Source: Ilumatobacteraceae bacterium (GTDB taxonomy: Bacteria; Actinomycetota; Acidimicrobiia; Acidimicrobiales; Ilumatobacteraceae). Taken from it: a DNA stretch of 64,000 nucleotides. Both the position numbers and the translations under genes were made by a program. The notes under the pieces are model-generated. The model was not told where the DNA came from, did no database searches, and saw only the letters and a program-made list of their open reading frames with translations. Below, piece by piece: positions 1 through 9,662 of the stretch; position 1 is the first letter of the stretch; each line of letters starts with the position of its first letter. The stretch spans positions 1 to 64,000 of the forward strand of contig JAOBWK010000082.1 of the NCBI GenBank assembly GCA_025463305.1, written 5' to 3'.

Positions 1-54
1 CGACGCCGCCTGCGACGACGCCGCCTGCGACGACGCCGCCTGCGACCACGCCGC
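1..54 (+). repeat. 15-bp tandem repeat encoding TTPPA linker
   Basis: Three exact copies of the 15-bp unit cgacgccgcctgcga occupy 1-45, followed by a degenerate fourth copy. In the frame of the giant secreted protein they encode a Thr/Pro/Ala pentapeptide linker, typical of flexible, often glycosylated spacers between domains of secreted actinobacterial proteins. More copies may lie to the left of the window. Confidence 0.85.
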
Positions 55-3000
55 CGAACAACCCGCCGGGCGCGGACAGCACCTGGAAGTTCTCACCCGA
101 CAGCGTCACGTTCGACGGACCGAGCCAGAGCGTCACCGTGTCCATCGCCGACACCGATCCGAACGGCGCACCCGCTACCGCGACGCTCCCGGCCGGCACG
201 CAGACCGAGATCATCGGTGAGCAGGACGCAGTGACCGTCGTGCCCGTGTCTCCTGGAGTGTTCACGCTGACGTCCACAGGTGTGATCGGCAGCATCGTGC
301 TCGGCCTGCGCATCCCGGGACAGCCGTTGACGGCGTCGTTGAGCGCGATGAACGTGCGCCTCAAGTCCGGTGTGGTCAGCGTCCCTGACAGTCAGATCCT
401 TTTCCCGTCGCCGTCGCTGCCGTACGGCGGCGACCCGCTTGCCGACCCGCCGCCCGGTGTCAGCGCCACCGGCGTCGGTCCGTTCACCTGGGACCAGTAC
501 AAGGCCCGCATCGACATCCCGGCCGACCCGGGGTACCAGGATGTGGCGTCGGGCGATCCCGTGTTCGATCCCGACATGGTTCTGCCGTGGGTGTTCAAGG
601 GCACCGCTCCGGCCCCCGGAACCGAGCTGCTCGGCTCCGGTTCGTCGCACATCATCGGGATGGTGGTCAACCGGGGCAACGGCCTCGACACCATCGAGAG
701 CGGCGGCTACAGCCTGATCAGCGTCCGCCTGGCTGCCTTGGGTGACGTGTACTCCGACTTGAAGTGGGACATCGACTACGACGCGATGGTCGCAGCCGGC
801 ATGGTCCCCGACTCGTACGAGAAGCACTACACCTGTGCCGACGATGTCGCCGCCGCAGACTGCCCGAGCCTCGACGACGTGCCGCTCGTGACGAAGGTCG
901 ACGGCGCCCTCCCGGCACCCGACGGCCAGGCCGGGTTCGGTCGGGCTCGGCGACTGCCGACGGCCTCGGCTCAGACCCCGTCGCGTGCCGTGGCGACGCA
1001 TGCCCCGACCGACGCCGGCGGCACATGCTCGGCGAAGTGGCAGACCATCTTCGCCGAGCTCAAGTTCCCGAGCGCCGACCTGAAGGTACATCCCTACCTC
1101 GAGGCCAATGCCACCCTCGCGAGCAACGGTGATGTCGACGACGTGAACTTCGTGGTCGGCTACGACGCCAACCTCCAGGTTGGATTCGGCGCCAAGCTGC
1201 AGCCCGCCGGTTCGGCGTCGCTCACCTGCGTACTGCTCGACATCGGCAGCCTGGATGCACCGACTCCGAGCGGACCCTTCGCCGGGATCATCACGTTCTC
1301 CGTCAACTCGCAGTTGCTCGGCAAGGCGGGCCTGAAGATCGAAGGCGGCCCGAAGTTGGAGGGAACGGCGACGGCGTCGTTCACTCAGACGCTGCGGATC
1401 GGCTTCCACGCACGAAATGGTGCGCTCAACCCCGTCTACCAGAACGACATGACGAAGGACCTGACGCCGTCGCTCAAGCACTCGATCGGGATCGACCAGA
1501 ACGGCGTCGCCGCAGATGCCGATCTCACGTTCGGGTTCTTCGCCAATGCCTCCGGCGGACTTCGGGCCGGCGGCTACGCGAGCAGAGCGATCGGCCAGAT
1601 CCTCGGGGACAGTCGCTTCGGCTTCTTCGAGGTCATCTCGGCCGAATTGGGGCCACGCAACCACGTCGTCTGGGAGAACCAGCTCAACGCCCTGCAGAAT
1701 CAGACCGCATCATCGTCAGCCGGAACCGAGCTCGTCGAGTCCGCGAAGTACGGCGGCGACCAGCTCGACGCGCTGTTCGCCAAGATCAGGGGGCCCGGTG
1801 GCGGCTCGCTCGTCAACGTGTCCCAGCCGTCGCTGACCCTTCCGATGAGCGCGCTGTTCAGGGCTCTGGTTCCGGCCGGTGACGCCCAGCCCACCTACTT
1901 CGTCAACAACACGACCGCTGTCGGTGTCGTCAAACTGCGTCCGGGTGACACGTTCTCGGTCAAGCTCCCGATGGGTTATCCGGCGCTCGTCGACCCGACG
2001 ACAGCGCCCACCGCCGACGGCGGCTCGGCGTGGTTGTCCCCGGACAGCGGGATCGGCTTCGACGACATCTCCGACCTGTTCAGCTTCTCGCTCCGCGACG
2101 GCGGCAAGACGCTCGAGGCGTCCACCGTGGTCACGGGAACGTGGTGCCCGCGGCTCGGTGACCCGCTCGGAAAACACCACATCTCGTTCCTGGCGACGAT
2201 GGAGATGTTCGGCATCCTGCCTGCACCCGGCTTCGCGGGCACGGTCGACGTGCAGTGCGTACCGGCCCGGTTGACGTTCCAGGAAACCGCGATCGAGATC
2301 GATGATGCACACGCGAACAGCACCGTGGTGGCCCATCTCGTCGGTTCCGGCGCCGGTGGTTGGCAGTGGACCGTCGACCAGGACGCGTCGGGTGCTCCTC
2401 CGGCATGGCTGCACCTTGATCCGGGCCACGGGACGTTCGCCGATGGGCAGGCGCCCGTCGTGCCGATCAACATCTCGGTCGACTGTGCCGCGGCCGGCGA
2501 TCAGAAGGTCACCTACGAGGTCCACGGCTTTGCCAGTCACGCCGGCCAGAACGCCGAGCCGGCCGCGTTGCCGATCACGGCGGACTGCCGCAACAAGTAC
2601 GTCGAGTTCACCGACAACAACCTCAGCACCGGGCCGCACGACCTTGCCCTGCAGAGCTTCGGACCGGTCGACGCGGACTGGGTCGTGGCGAGTTCGCTGC
2701 CCGGTTGGGTGACGATCTCCAAGAGTGGCGGACACCTGGCGGTCGGTCTCTCCCAGACACCATTGCACGTCGTGATCGCACAACGGACCGCTGGATGCAG
2801 GGTTCAGCCGGCGACGACGTTCATCGTTCACGTCACCACCACGACGACCGTGGCCGGTACCGAGCGAGGATCCGCAACCCTGCGCGTCGGACAGCCCGCC
2901 GTGGCCGACGTGCCGTGCCCGCACCCGACTGGCAATGCCAGTGGTGACCCGCACCTGACGACCATGGACGGGGCCCGCTTCGACGCCCAGGTGCTCGGCG

Positions 3001-6000
3001 AGTACTGGTACCTGCGGCCGGACACCGCCGGCGGCGAAGGGCCGACCGTGCAGGTCCGCCAGGAGCTGACCAACAACTCGGGCACGACCACGTCGCCGGC
3101 GACGAGCGTGACCGGCATCGCGATCAAGACGAGTGGTCACGTGATCGAGGCCTACTCGCGTGAGGGTGCCACCCACCAGCTGTACGTCGACGGGAACCCG
3201 CAGGCTCTCGTCGACGGTGTGCCGTTGCAGATCACCGACCGCTTGTCGATCGTGCGGACGCAGACGACGTTGAGCGTCAGCGACGATGACATCAGTGCGT
3301 CCATCGTCTACGACGGATCGATCCTCGATGTCACGATCAGCACTCCGAGCGGTACGCCGGTCCATGGCCTGCTCGGTTCGCCGGACGCGAACCAGGACGA
3401 CGACACCATCGGTGCGAGCGTCAACGGCGCCGCGCCGATCACCTACACGGCGGACCAGCTGCGCAACAACACCGACGACGACCTCCACGCGTTCACCGAT
3501 TCGTGGCGGTTGACGGACGCCGACAGGACCAATGGCAACCGGTTGTTGAGCCAGGACTACGCCGGGTTCGACTCGTCCGATCCGGCGCTCGACTCAGCGG
3601 CGCTGTTGCCGTTCGAGGAAGAGGTCATCGCCCGGCTCGGATCGATCAACGAGATCTGCTCGGCGCCGACCGGCGGCTCGCTGTCGTACACGATCGCCGC
3701 GCTCGCGCTCGAGCTGTCGATCGGCGCGACGCTGCCGACCAACCTCGGCCAGTACACGTGCCGCTACACCGTGTTCGGCACGGTCACGTCCGGGGCCGGC
3801 GGCCCTGGGCTCGGTGGGATGAACCTCGTCCTCGACGGGCCCGGCCTCTCGCCGTGCACGACGACCAGCAACTCCAACGGCGAGTACATGTGCACGATGA
3901 CCGTTGCCCTCGATGAGCTCGACGGCACGCCACCACCGACACCGCTGCCGGTCTCCATCGTCGGAACGTGGCCGGGGAGCTCGACGGTCGTCGCGACGGG
4001 GACGGCCACGTTCGCCAGCCACGCCCCGCTCGACGGTGCGTCGGCAACATCGCAGGTGGACCTCACCGTCGATCCGGCATCGATCCCAACCCTTGCCGTG
4101 ACGGGGGTGATGAACGGCGCGGACGCCCCGCTGGCCGGTCCGGTCGAGGTGGTCATCGAGGTCTTCAAGGGTGCCCAGACGAGCACGGACTACCGGGACA
4201 TCATCCTCTACGACGACGCCCGCGTCACACCGAGCTCGGTCGACGGCAGCTACAGCCTCAACCAGCCGCTGCCGTTCGGCACCACGCATGTGCGGATGAC
4301 CGCCGTCGTCGGGACCGAGCCGAGCGACTTCACGGTGCAGATCGTCAACAACATCCGCCTCGGCCTGAACCCGGTCGTGTTCGATGCGGATTACCGCCCG
4401 CCGATCGCTCAGGTCGCCGGGTTCATGATCGGCAACGGCGGTGGACTCGGCCCGATAACGGTGTCGGTCATGCCGTACGACTCCAACGATCAGGTCCTGC
4501 GCGCCTCGGCTTACCAGATCCAGGTGACCCCCGATCCGGCGACGGGCGCGTACAGCTTCCGCCAGCCGCTGCCGACAGCGGCCGTTCGGGCGGATGTGTC
4601 CACCACCGTCGGGCCCAACCGCTACGCCGTCTCGGCTACCGGACTCGTCCGTGGGGCGAACGACGTCCGGTTCGACGTCGACTACCGGCCGGCCACGGTT
4701 GTGGTGACCGGCACCGTCAAGAACGCGACGGGCGGGGGAGTGCCTGGACCGCTCGACCTGTACGTGACCGCGTTCGACGACAACCACAACCAGGTCGGAG
4801 GACCGGGGTACCAGTCGATCAGCCCCGCCGCCGCCGACGGTTCGTTCACGGCGACAGTGCTGCTCCCGAGCGGGGCGACCAACGTCGATGTCGACCTGCG
4901 CGTGTCCAACCACAGCTCCGACGACTTCACTGTGCACGTCGACCACATCGCACCGGGTTCCACTGTGACCGTTCCCGTCACCAAGGTGTACGCGCCTGGA
5001 ACGCTGACCGTGCACGGGTCGGTCAAGCAGTTCGGCACCGTCCTCACCACCGGAACGGTCGACGTCAACGTGCACGACGATGCCACCTTCTACTCGGCCA
5101 CCAACCGGGCACGGGTGCAGCCCGACGGGACGTACTCGGCGACGTTCGTGCTCCCGGCCGGGCTGACGTCGGTGATCGCGGGGTCGAACATCACGTTCAG
5201 CCCCGAAGGCTCCGGGGCCCAGATCGTCCCCATCACGGAGGGAGCATCGGGCGGCGTCGAGATCGACCTCGACGACTTCCCGGTCCGCGTCCACGTCAGC
5301 GGGGTGATGAAGGCCTTCGGCCAGGTTGCCAACCAGAACTTCATCTTCGTGCGCGGCCGGGAGGCCGACGGCACGTTCACCAGCCGAGACGCGTTCGTCA
5401 CACCGAACGCCACGGACGGTTCCTACAGCGTCGACGTCCTGATGCCGACGGGAACGTCTGAGGCGAGCATCCAGCTGGATCTCGCCGGACCGGCCCACGC
5501 AGGGGGCGGCCAGGTCTACCTACCGGCCGATGGTCAACCGACGCTGCCGCTCGATCCCCACGCGGTGAACAACTTCACCCTCAGCGGCGATCTCTCGGCG
5601 GTGCGGATCAACGGAACGGTGCTCGACGGTGGGCAACCAGACCCGGCCATCACCCAGCTGGACCTCGACGTGCAGCAGTTGGACGCGGATTCGAACCTGC
5701 GCGGCGACAGCCAGATCACGATCCCTGTTGGTGCCGACGGGACGTTCCTGTGGAACCCGGACACCACGGTGTACGGCACCGTGGTCACGAAGCTGGTCGT
5801 GACCGTCAGCAATTTGCCGGGAACCGCCCCGGCGCCGCACGTGATCGACATGTCGACCCCCGGCGTGCACCTCGACACGTGGACGATCGCGGTCGACGAT
5901 CCGGAGTTCTACGTGGTTTCCGGCAACATCGCTGAACCGCCGCCGGCGTCGAGCTACCCGTATCAGCTGTTGGTCACGTCGTACGCGTTCGATCCGGCGA

Positions 6001-6671
6001 ACTACAACGCGGCGGTGCCCTACACGGTGCTGGGCACGCAGACCATCGACGTACCCAGGGATGCCGACGGCAACTACTCAGTTGCGTTCACGGTCCCGCC
6101 GGACTCGACGCTGGTCACGTACGACATGCTCGTGCGCGGCGCCGATGACGGCTGGACGAGGGCGTTCCGACGGACCACCGGTGGTCCGCAGGCGATCGAG
6201 TTCGACATCGATCTGACCCGACGGATCTTCACCCTCCAGGGAACGGTGGCTTCCAAGGACGAGGTCGACCCGAACGACAACCCCACAGACGTGCCGTGTG
6301 ACATCGGTTCGTTCCTTTTTCGCTACACGTTCGTCGGCTTCGTCGACCAGCCGGATACGACCACGCCCCCTGTGCAGCCCGAGACGTACAACCCGGAGAC
6401 GTTCCCCGGGGCCGAGATCGACGATGGAATCCTTGTCGTCCCAGACCCGTCGACGAAGGAGTACACCGTTTCGCTCAACGTGCCAGACGACGACGCGACC
6501 TACGGCTTCGTGGTCCGCGACTTCAACGACATCAACGGTCCGCTCTACGCCGTGCCGGATGGATTCCCGAGCTTCGACACCGACTACCAGGTGTTCAACA
6601 TTGGTTCTGGTCAGAACATCACCTCCGGACCGATCGTGGAGACGGTGGACTGCCCGGACCGGCAGCCGTAG
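1..6671 (+). CDS. Giant secreted VWD-domain protein with transthyretin-like repeats (5' partial)
   Basis: The reading frame is already open at base 3, so the gene starts left of the window; the GTG at 138 is internal. About 2,220 residues are visible. The first residues are a TTPPA-type linker. At bases 2931-3560 is a von Willebrand factor type D domain, opening with GDPHLTTMDGARFD and later GLLGSPDANQDDD, the usual VWD signatures. From about 3770 to the end there are about nine repeats of roughly 100 residues, each opening with a V-x-G-x-V strand (near 3772, 4098, 4413, 4704, 5010, 5295, 5610, 5920, 6235) and resembling carboxypeptidase-regulatory/transthyretin-like beta sandwiches. No membrane anchor or sortase signal is seen at the C-terminus. 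It is probably an extracellular adhesion or matrix protein; this role is inferred. The signal peptide would lie outside the window. Confidence 0.85.
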   Translation, partial: TPPATTPPATTPPATTPPNNPPGADSTWKFSPDSVTFDGPSQSVTVSIADTDPNGAPATATLPAGTQTEIIGEQDAVTVVPVSPGVFTLTSTGVIGSIVLGLRIPGQPLTASLSAMNVRLKSGVVSVPDSQILFPSPSLPYGGDPLADPPPGVSATGVGPFTWDQYKARIDIPADPGYQDVASGDPVFDPDMVLPWVFKGTAPAPGTELLGSGSSHIIGMVVNRGNGLDTIESGGYSLISVRLAALGDVYSDLKWDIDYDAMVAAGMVPDSYEKHYTCADDVAAADCPSLDDVPLVTKVDGALPAPDGQAGFGRARRLPTASAQTPSRAVATHAPTDAGGTCSAKWQTIFAELKFPSADLKVHPYLEANATLASNGDVDDVNFVVGYDANLQVGFGAKLQPAGSASLTCVLLDIGSLDAPTPSGPFAGIITFSVNSQLLGKAGLKIEGGPKLEGTATASFTQTLRIGFHARNGALNPVYQNDMTKDLTPSLKHSIGIDQNGVAADADLTFGFFANASGGLRAGGYASRAIGQILGDSRFGFFEVISAELGPRNHVVWENQLNALQNQTASSSAGTELVESAKYGGDQLDALFAKIRGPGGGSLVNVSQPSLTLPMSALFRALVPAGDAQPTYFVNNTTAVGVVKLRPGDTFSVKLPMGYPALVDPTTAPTADGGSAWLSPDSGIGFDDISDLFSFSLRDGGKTLEASTVVTGTWCPRLGDPLGKHHISFLATMEMFGILPAPGFAGTVDVQCVPARLTFQETAIEIDDAHANSTVVAHLVGSGAGGWQWTVDQDASGAPPAWLHLDPGHGTFADGQAPVVPINISVDCAAAGDQKVTYEVHGFASHAGQNAEPAALPITADCRNKYVEFTDNNLSTGPHDLALQSFGPVDADWVVASSLPGWVTISKSGGHLAVGLSQTPLHVVIAQRTAGCRVQPATTFIVHVTTTTTVAGTERGSATLRVGQPAVADVPCPHPTGNASGDPHLTTMDGARFDAQVLGEYWYLRPDTAGGEGPTVQVRQELTNNSGTTTSPATSVTGIAIKTSGHVIEAYSREGATHQLYVDGNPQALVDGVPLQITDRLSIVRTQTTLSVSDDDISASIVYDGSILDVTISTPSGTPVHGLLGSPDANQDDDTIGASVNGAAPITYTADQLRNNTDDDLHAFTDSWRLTDADRTNGNRLLSQDYAGFDSSDPALDSAALLPFEEEVIARLGSINEICSAPTGGSLSYTIAALALELSIGATLPTNLGQYTCRYTVFGTVTSGAGGPGLGGMNLVLDGPGLSPCTTTSNSNGEYMCTMTVALDELDGTPPPTPLPVSIVGTWPGSSTVVATGTATFASHAPLDGASATSQVDLTVDPASIPTLAVTGVMNGADAPLAGPVEVVIEVFKGAQTSTDYRDIILYDDARVTPSSVDGSYSLNQPLPFGTTHVRMTAVVGTEPSDFTVQIVNNIRLGLNPVVFDADYRPPIAQVAGFMIGNGGGLGPITVSVMPYDSNDQVLRASAYQIQVTPDPATGAYSFRQPLPTAAVRADVSTTVGPNRYAVSATGLVRGANDVRFDVDYRPATVVVTGTVKNATGGGVPGPLDLYVTAFDDNHNQVGGPGYQSISPAAADGSFTATVLLPSGATNVDVDLRVSNHSSDDFTVHVDHIAPGSTVTVPVTKVYAPGTLTVHGSVKQFGTVLTTGTVDVNVHDDATFYSATNRARVQPDGTYSATFVLPAGLTSVIAGSNITFSPEGSGAQIVPITEGASGGVEIDLDDFPVRVHVSGVMKAFGQVANQNFIFVRGREADGTFTSRDAFVTPNATDGSYSVDVLMPTGTSEASIQLDLAGPAHAGGGQVYLPADGQPTLPLDPHAVNNFTLSGDLSAVRINGTVLDGGQPDPAITQLDLDVQQLDADSNLRGDSQITIPVGADGTFLWNPDTTVYGTVVTKLVVTVSNLPGTAPAPHVIDMSTPGVHLDTWTIAVDDPEFYVVSGNIAEPPPASSYPYQLLVTSYAFDPANYNAAVPYTVLGTQTIDVPRDADGNYSVAFTVPPDSTLVTYDMLVRGADDGWTRAFRRTTGGPQAIEFDIDLTRRIFTLQGTVASKDEVDPNDNPTDVPCDIGSFLFRYTFVGFVDQPDTTTPPVQPETYNPETFPGAEIDDGILVVPDPSTKEYTVSLNVPDDDATYGFVVRDFNDINGPLYAVPDGFPSFDTDYQVFNIGSGQNITSGPIVETVDCPDRQP

Positions 6672-6744
6672 GGGTTCGCCCGCTGCGGATTGACGCACAC
6701 GACGGCTGTCGTGGTCGATCCGCCCACGATCATCGAGCTCTGAA

Positions 6745-7764
6745 CTACGTCGCCGAACGTCGGACGCACCACATGGCCGACGTGATGAGGACGATGACGA
6801 GCACGAGGTAGCCAGCTGTCTCGATGAGTTGGAAGTGCCAGAAGCGGCTGGCGGGCTGGAAGCTGGCCCAATGGACGTAGCCGTGTCGGGTGAGGTAGTT
6901 CTCGAACGCCTTGTCGGTGCTGACGCCTTCAGCCTGCGCTTGGCGATAGAGGTTGGCGACTTGTTCGCTCTTGATGCCGATGTGGGCGCCGTTCGGCGCC
7001 TGCAGCCACTCCGAGGTCGTCCATCCGTCTCGAGTGATGATGGTCGAATCCGCGGGCACCTTGACGGGCGTTTCGATGGAGGGGCGGATGTAGATGACCG
7101 AGACCCACACGATGGCGAACCAGATCGCGCCGGCGACGACGATCGTCAGCACGACGCGCCGCAGGAGAGTGCCGACGAGGATTCCGATGCCGAGTGCGAG
7201 CAGCGTCCGAGCGGCGAACACGGTGCCTGAGACCTCGTACGCCTGGCCACTCGACATGCGGCCCATCAGCGGTTCGAAGGGCTGGAACCACCAGGTGAAG
7301 AGCGCCGACAGCGCCAGCGCCGCTGCGGTCAGCGGCGCGAGGACGAGGACGAGCTTCGCGGTGAGCCACTCCGTGCGGGTGCAGCCCTGCGTCCAGGCGA
7401 ACCGGAACGTGCCCGTCTCGAGCTCGCGGGCGATGAGCGGTCCGCCGACGAAAACACCGACGAGCCCCGGCAAGAACATCACGAACCGAGGGAGGAACTG
7501 GGCCCACGCGTCGTAGCGGGCACGGAAGATGGACAGCGGCACCGCGCAGGCGGGGCGACTCAGATCCGGACAAGCGTCGAGGCCGAGGTGGGCGTATTCG
7601 TGTCGCATCGCGAACCCTGAGACCAGCAGCCAGACGGCGAGTCCGCCGAACATGACGGCCGTCCCGATGTACGCCGTTCGCTGCTGACGCCACGTCACCC
7701 AACCGAGGCGTCGAAACGTTCGGGTGCGCCGCTCGGATCGTTCGGCGGTGATCGTGGCGGTCAT
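6745..7764 (-). CDS. ABC transporter permease (ABC-2 type)
   Basis: A 339-residue integral membrane protein with about six hydrophobic segments: one near residues 33-50, four between about 96 and 228, and one near the C-terminus. A long soluble loop lies before the last segment. The reading frame runs further upstream, but the ATG at 7764 is chosen because it overlaps the stop of the ATPase gene as ATGA, so the two are translationally coupled. It is the last gene of a GntR-ATPase-permease operon. In other bacteria such YtrA-type operons respond to cell-envelope stress or export small molecules. The substrate is unknown. It converges on the giant secreted protein gene. Confidence 0.8.
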   Translation of the reverse strand: MTATITAERSERRTRTFRRLGWVTWRQQRTAYIGTAVMFGGLAVWLLVSGFAMRHEYAHLGLDACPDLSRPACAVPLSIFRARYDAWAQFLPRFVMFLPGLVGVFVGGPLIARELETGTFRFAWTQGCTRTEWLTAKLVLVLAPLTAAALALSALFTWWFQPFEPLMGRMSSGQAYEVSGTVFAARTLLALGIGILVGTLLRRVVLTIVVAGAIWFAIVWVSVIYIRPSIETPVKVPADSTIITRDGWTTSEWLQAPNGAHIGIKSEQVANLYRQAQAEGVSTDKAFENYLTRHGYVHWASFQPASRFWHFQLIETAGYLVLVIVLITSAMWCVRRSAT

Positions 7765-8666
7765 GCGCTGGCCCGTGTGAGGCCGGAGGCTCGTGGCCCT
7801 GGTAGGGCGTGCGCGTCCGGTGCCCGGAGGTACGAGAGGACGAGTTCTTCGAGGCTTGTTCGCGTGACGCTCCAGCCGGGACGGAGAGACGTCGGCCCGG
7901 GACCGCGGATCAACAGCGACATCTCCCGCTCTCCTTGCCACGTCCGCACGACCGGCAGCGTGGCTGCGATCGGGGCGATCTCGTCCGTCGGGCCGACGAG
8001 GACCCGGTGCTCGTCGAGGAGGTCGTCGACTGCGCCGACGACTTGCACACCCCCAGCGGTCATCAGGACGAGGTGGTCGCAGACCCGCTCCAGCTCGGCG
8101 ACGACGTGGGATGACAGGATCACCGAGAGCCCGTCGTCGGCTACCGCGGCCATGATCGTCGACATGACGTCATGGCGGGCGAGCGGGTCGAGGCGAGCAA
8201 CCGGCTCGTCGAGGATCAGCAGCTTGGGCCGACGGGCCAGCGTCAACGCGACAGCGAGCTGGGAATGCTGGCCACCTGAGAGCTTGCCGACCTTGTGCTG
8301 CAGCGAGATGTCGAGCGCGCTCATCCGAGCCCGGACCAAGGATTCGTCGAACGCGTCGTTCAGGCATGCAGCGAGTCGGATGGTGTCACGAACGCTCAGG
8401 CCGGGATACAGGGGCGCGTCCTGGGCGACGAATGCCACTCCGGCCAACGCCTTCGGGCTACCCGGTGACAGGCCACCGAGCACGGTGATCGTCCCCGTGG
8501 TCGCGGATGACAGACCGACGGCGAGATGGAGCAGTGTCGTCTTGCCGGCTCCGTTCGGGCCGACAAGCGCCGTGACGCTCGCCTCGGGCACAGCGAGCGT
8601 GCAGTCATCGAGTGCCCAGGTCCGACCGTACCGTTTGCCCAGGTGCTGGCACTCGAGGGTGTTCAT
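7761..8666 (-). CDS. ABC transporter ATP-binding protein
   Basis: A 301-residue nucleotide-binding subunit. Walker A GPNGAGKT is at about residues 36-43, the Q-loop glutamine at 82, signature LSGGQHS at 129-135, Walker B LLILDEP at 149-155 and the switch histidine near 187. The C-terminal extension of about 100 residues is typical of ATPases paired with ABC-2 permeases. The ATG start overlaps the stop of the GntR gene (ATGA), and its own stop overlaps the permease start. It powers the transport of an unknown substrate by the neighbouring permease. Confidence 0.9.
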   Translation of the reverse strand: MNTLECQHLGKRYGRTWALDDCTLAVPEASVTALVGPNGAGKTTLLHLAVGLSSATTGTITVLGGLSPGSPKALAGVAFVAQDAPLYPGLSVRDTIRLAACLNDAFDESLVRARMSALDISLQHKVGKLSGGQHSQLAVALTLARRPKLLILDEPVARLDPLARHDVMSTIMAAVADDGLSVILSSHVVAELERVCDHLVLMTAGGVQVVGAVDDLLDEHRVLVGPTDEIAPIAATLPVVRTWQGEREMSLLIRGPGPTSLRPGWSVTRTSLEELVLSYLRAPDAHALPGPRASGLTRASA

Positions 8667-9094
8667 GACGCCTGCTCCTCGCTGCGGACGCGCAGGTCGT
8701 GCAACGCGGAAGCAAACAACGCGCTGATCCGGTCCTCATCGAGTCCGGCTTCGTTCGCGTCGGTCAACCAACGGTCGAGGCGCTTGCGGAGCGCCTGCTG
8801 CTCCCGCGCCGGCACCGGAGTGAGCACACGTTCGACGAACGTCCCGAGTCCTGGCCTGCCTGCGGCGAGCCCTTTGTGTTCGAGCTCGCGATACGCCTTC
8901 AACACCGTGTTCGGGTTGATCGCCAACGACGCCACGACGTCGCGCACCCGCGGCAACTGATCGCCTGCGCCGAGTCGGCCCAACCGAAGCGCGTTCTCGA
9001 CTTGGTGCACGAGCTGCAGATAGGTGGGAACGCCCGACCCGGGATCGAGCCGGAACTCCAACGCCGGGGGCTTCAACTGTTTATCTACTTCCAT
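8663..9094 (-). CDS. GntR-family transcriptional regulator, YtrA subfamily
   Basis: A 143-residue protein with an N-terminal winged helix-turn-helix (GVPTYLQLVHQVENAL, then LPRVRDVVASLAINPNTVLKAYRELE) and only a short C-terminal helical tail. That architecture defines the YtrA subfamily, whose members usually repress the ABC transporter operon they head. It is the first gene of the operon. Upstream of its ATG, on its own strand, lies an AT-rich stretch reading GACTATTTAACTATGG, which could hold a -10 box directly before the start codon, so the mRNA may be leaderless. Autoregulation is inferred from the family. Confidence 0.88.
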   Translation of the reverse strand: MEVDKQLKPPALEFRLDPGSGVPTYLQLVHQVENALRLGRLGAGDQLPRVRDVVASLAINPNTVLKAYRELEHKGLAAGRPGLGTFVERVLTPVPAREQQALRKRLDRWLTDANEAGLDEDRISALFASALHDLRVRSEEQAS

Positions 9095-9178
9095 AGTTAA
9101 ATAGTCGGGCAGACTCGCGTGGATGTCAAGCAGGATTCTGTGATGGAGCGCGACGGACGTGCGGCGCTCGCGGGATGC

Positions 9179-9589
9179 TCAGCCGGCGGCAGGTGTTCGT
9201 TCGAGGCGTTCGAGGCGTTCGAGGATCGCATCCAGCTTGGCTTCGAGGGATGACACGGGCTGGAGCTCTGAGTCGACTCGGGAGATCTCGGTGTCGGCGA
9301 CCAACAGGTCGACGACGCGGTTCTCGACGGGGTTGTCGTCGAGCTCCTGCTTCTGTGATGCCTGCTCGACCTCGACGCGCGCTGCTTGCCAGGCGGACCA
9401 GTGCCCGGAGACGAGTGCCCACAGCGACAGCGCGGAGACGTATGCAACCGAGCTGAGCAGACCTAGTGAGATCGAGATCGGGATCATGGCGATCCAGAAG
9501 ACGGTCAGCCAACCATTGACCCTGCGCATGAACACGGGATCACCCTGCACCGACGCCCACAGCGACTTCATCACGTTCACGGGCCCCAC
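9179..9589 (-). CDS. Small membrane protein with C-terminal helical tail
   Basis: A 136-residue protein (130 if the ATG at 9571 is used; the GTG at 9589 has a GGGGA stretch just upstream). Two hydrophobic segments lie near residues 26-60. They are preceded by MKSLWASVQGDPVFMRRVNG, a pattern I recall from small conserved actinobacterial membrane proteins. The last 60 residues are charged, with a heptad-like Leu/Glu/Arg tail (LEAKLDAILERLERLERT) that could form a coiled coil. No function can be assigned. It lies between two larger regulator genes on the same strand. Confidence 0.65.
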   Translation of the reverse strand: MGPVNVMKSLWASVQGDPVFMRRVNGWLTVFWIAMIPISISLGLLSSVAYVSALSLWALVSGHWSAWQAARVEVEQASQKQELDDNPVENRVVDLLVADTEISRVDSELQPVSSLEAKLDAILERLERLERTPAAG

Positions 9590-9662
9590 GGTCCCCGCTC
9601 GGTTCGCGGTTCAGACCGTCGCCATGTTCGCAGCTGAAGGATTTACCCTGCGCTGACCTGAG

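Noticed and set aside
93..1664. 523-residue open frame on the minus strand
   Set aside because: Antisense to the giant secreted protein; Arg/Val/Asp-rich composition typical of GC-rich shadow frames, with no motif.
1716..3488. 590-residue open frame on the minus strand
   Set aside because: Antisense shadow of the VWD protein; no domain and no start context.
3594..5498. 634-residue minus-strand frame and 497-residue plus-strand frame in the repeat region
   Set aside because: Both overlap the repeat domain coding frame and read as Arg-rich shadows.
6698..6713. Terminator hairpin between the giant protein and the ABC permease
   Set aside because: Only a 6-bp stem (CACGAC/GTCGTG) with no U-tract; too weak to support.
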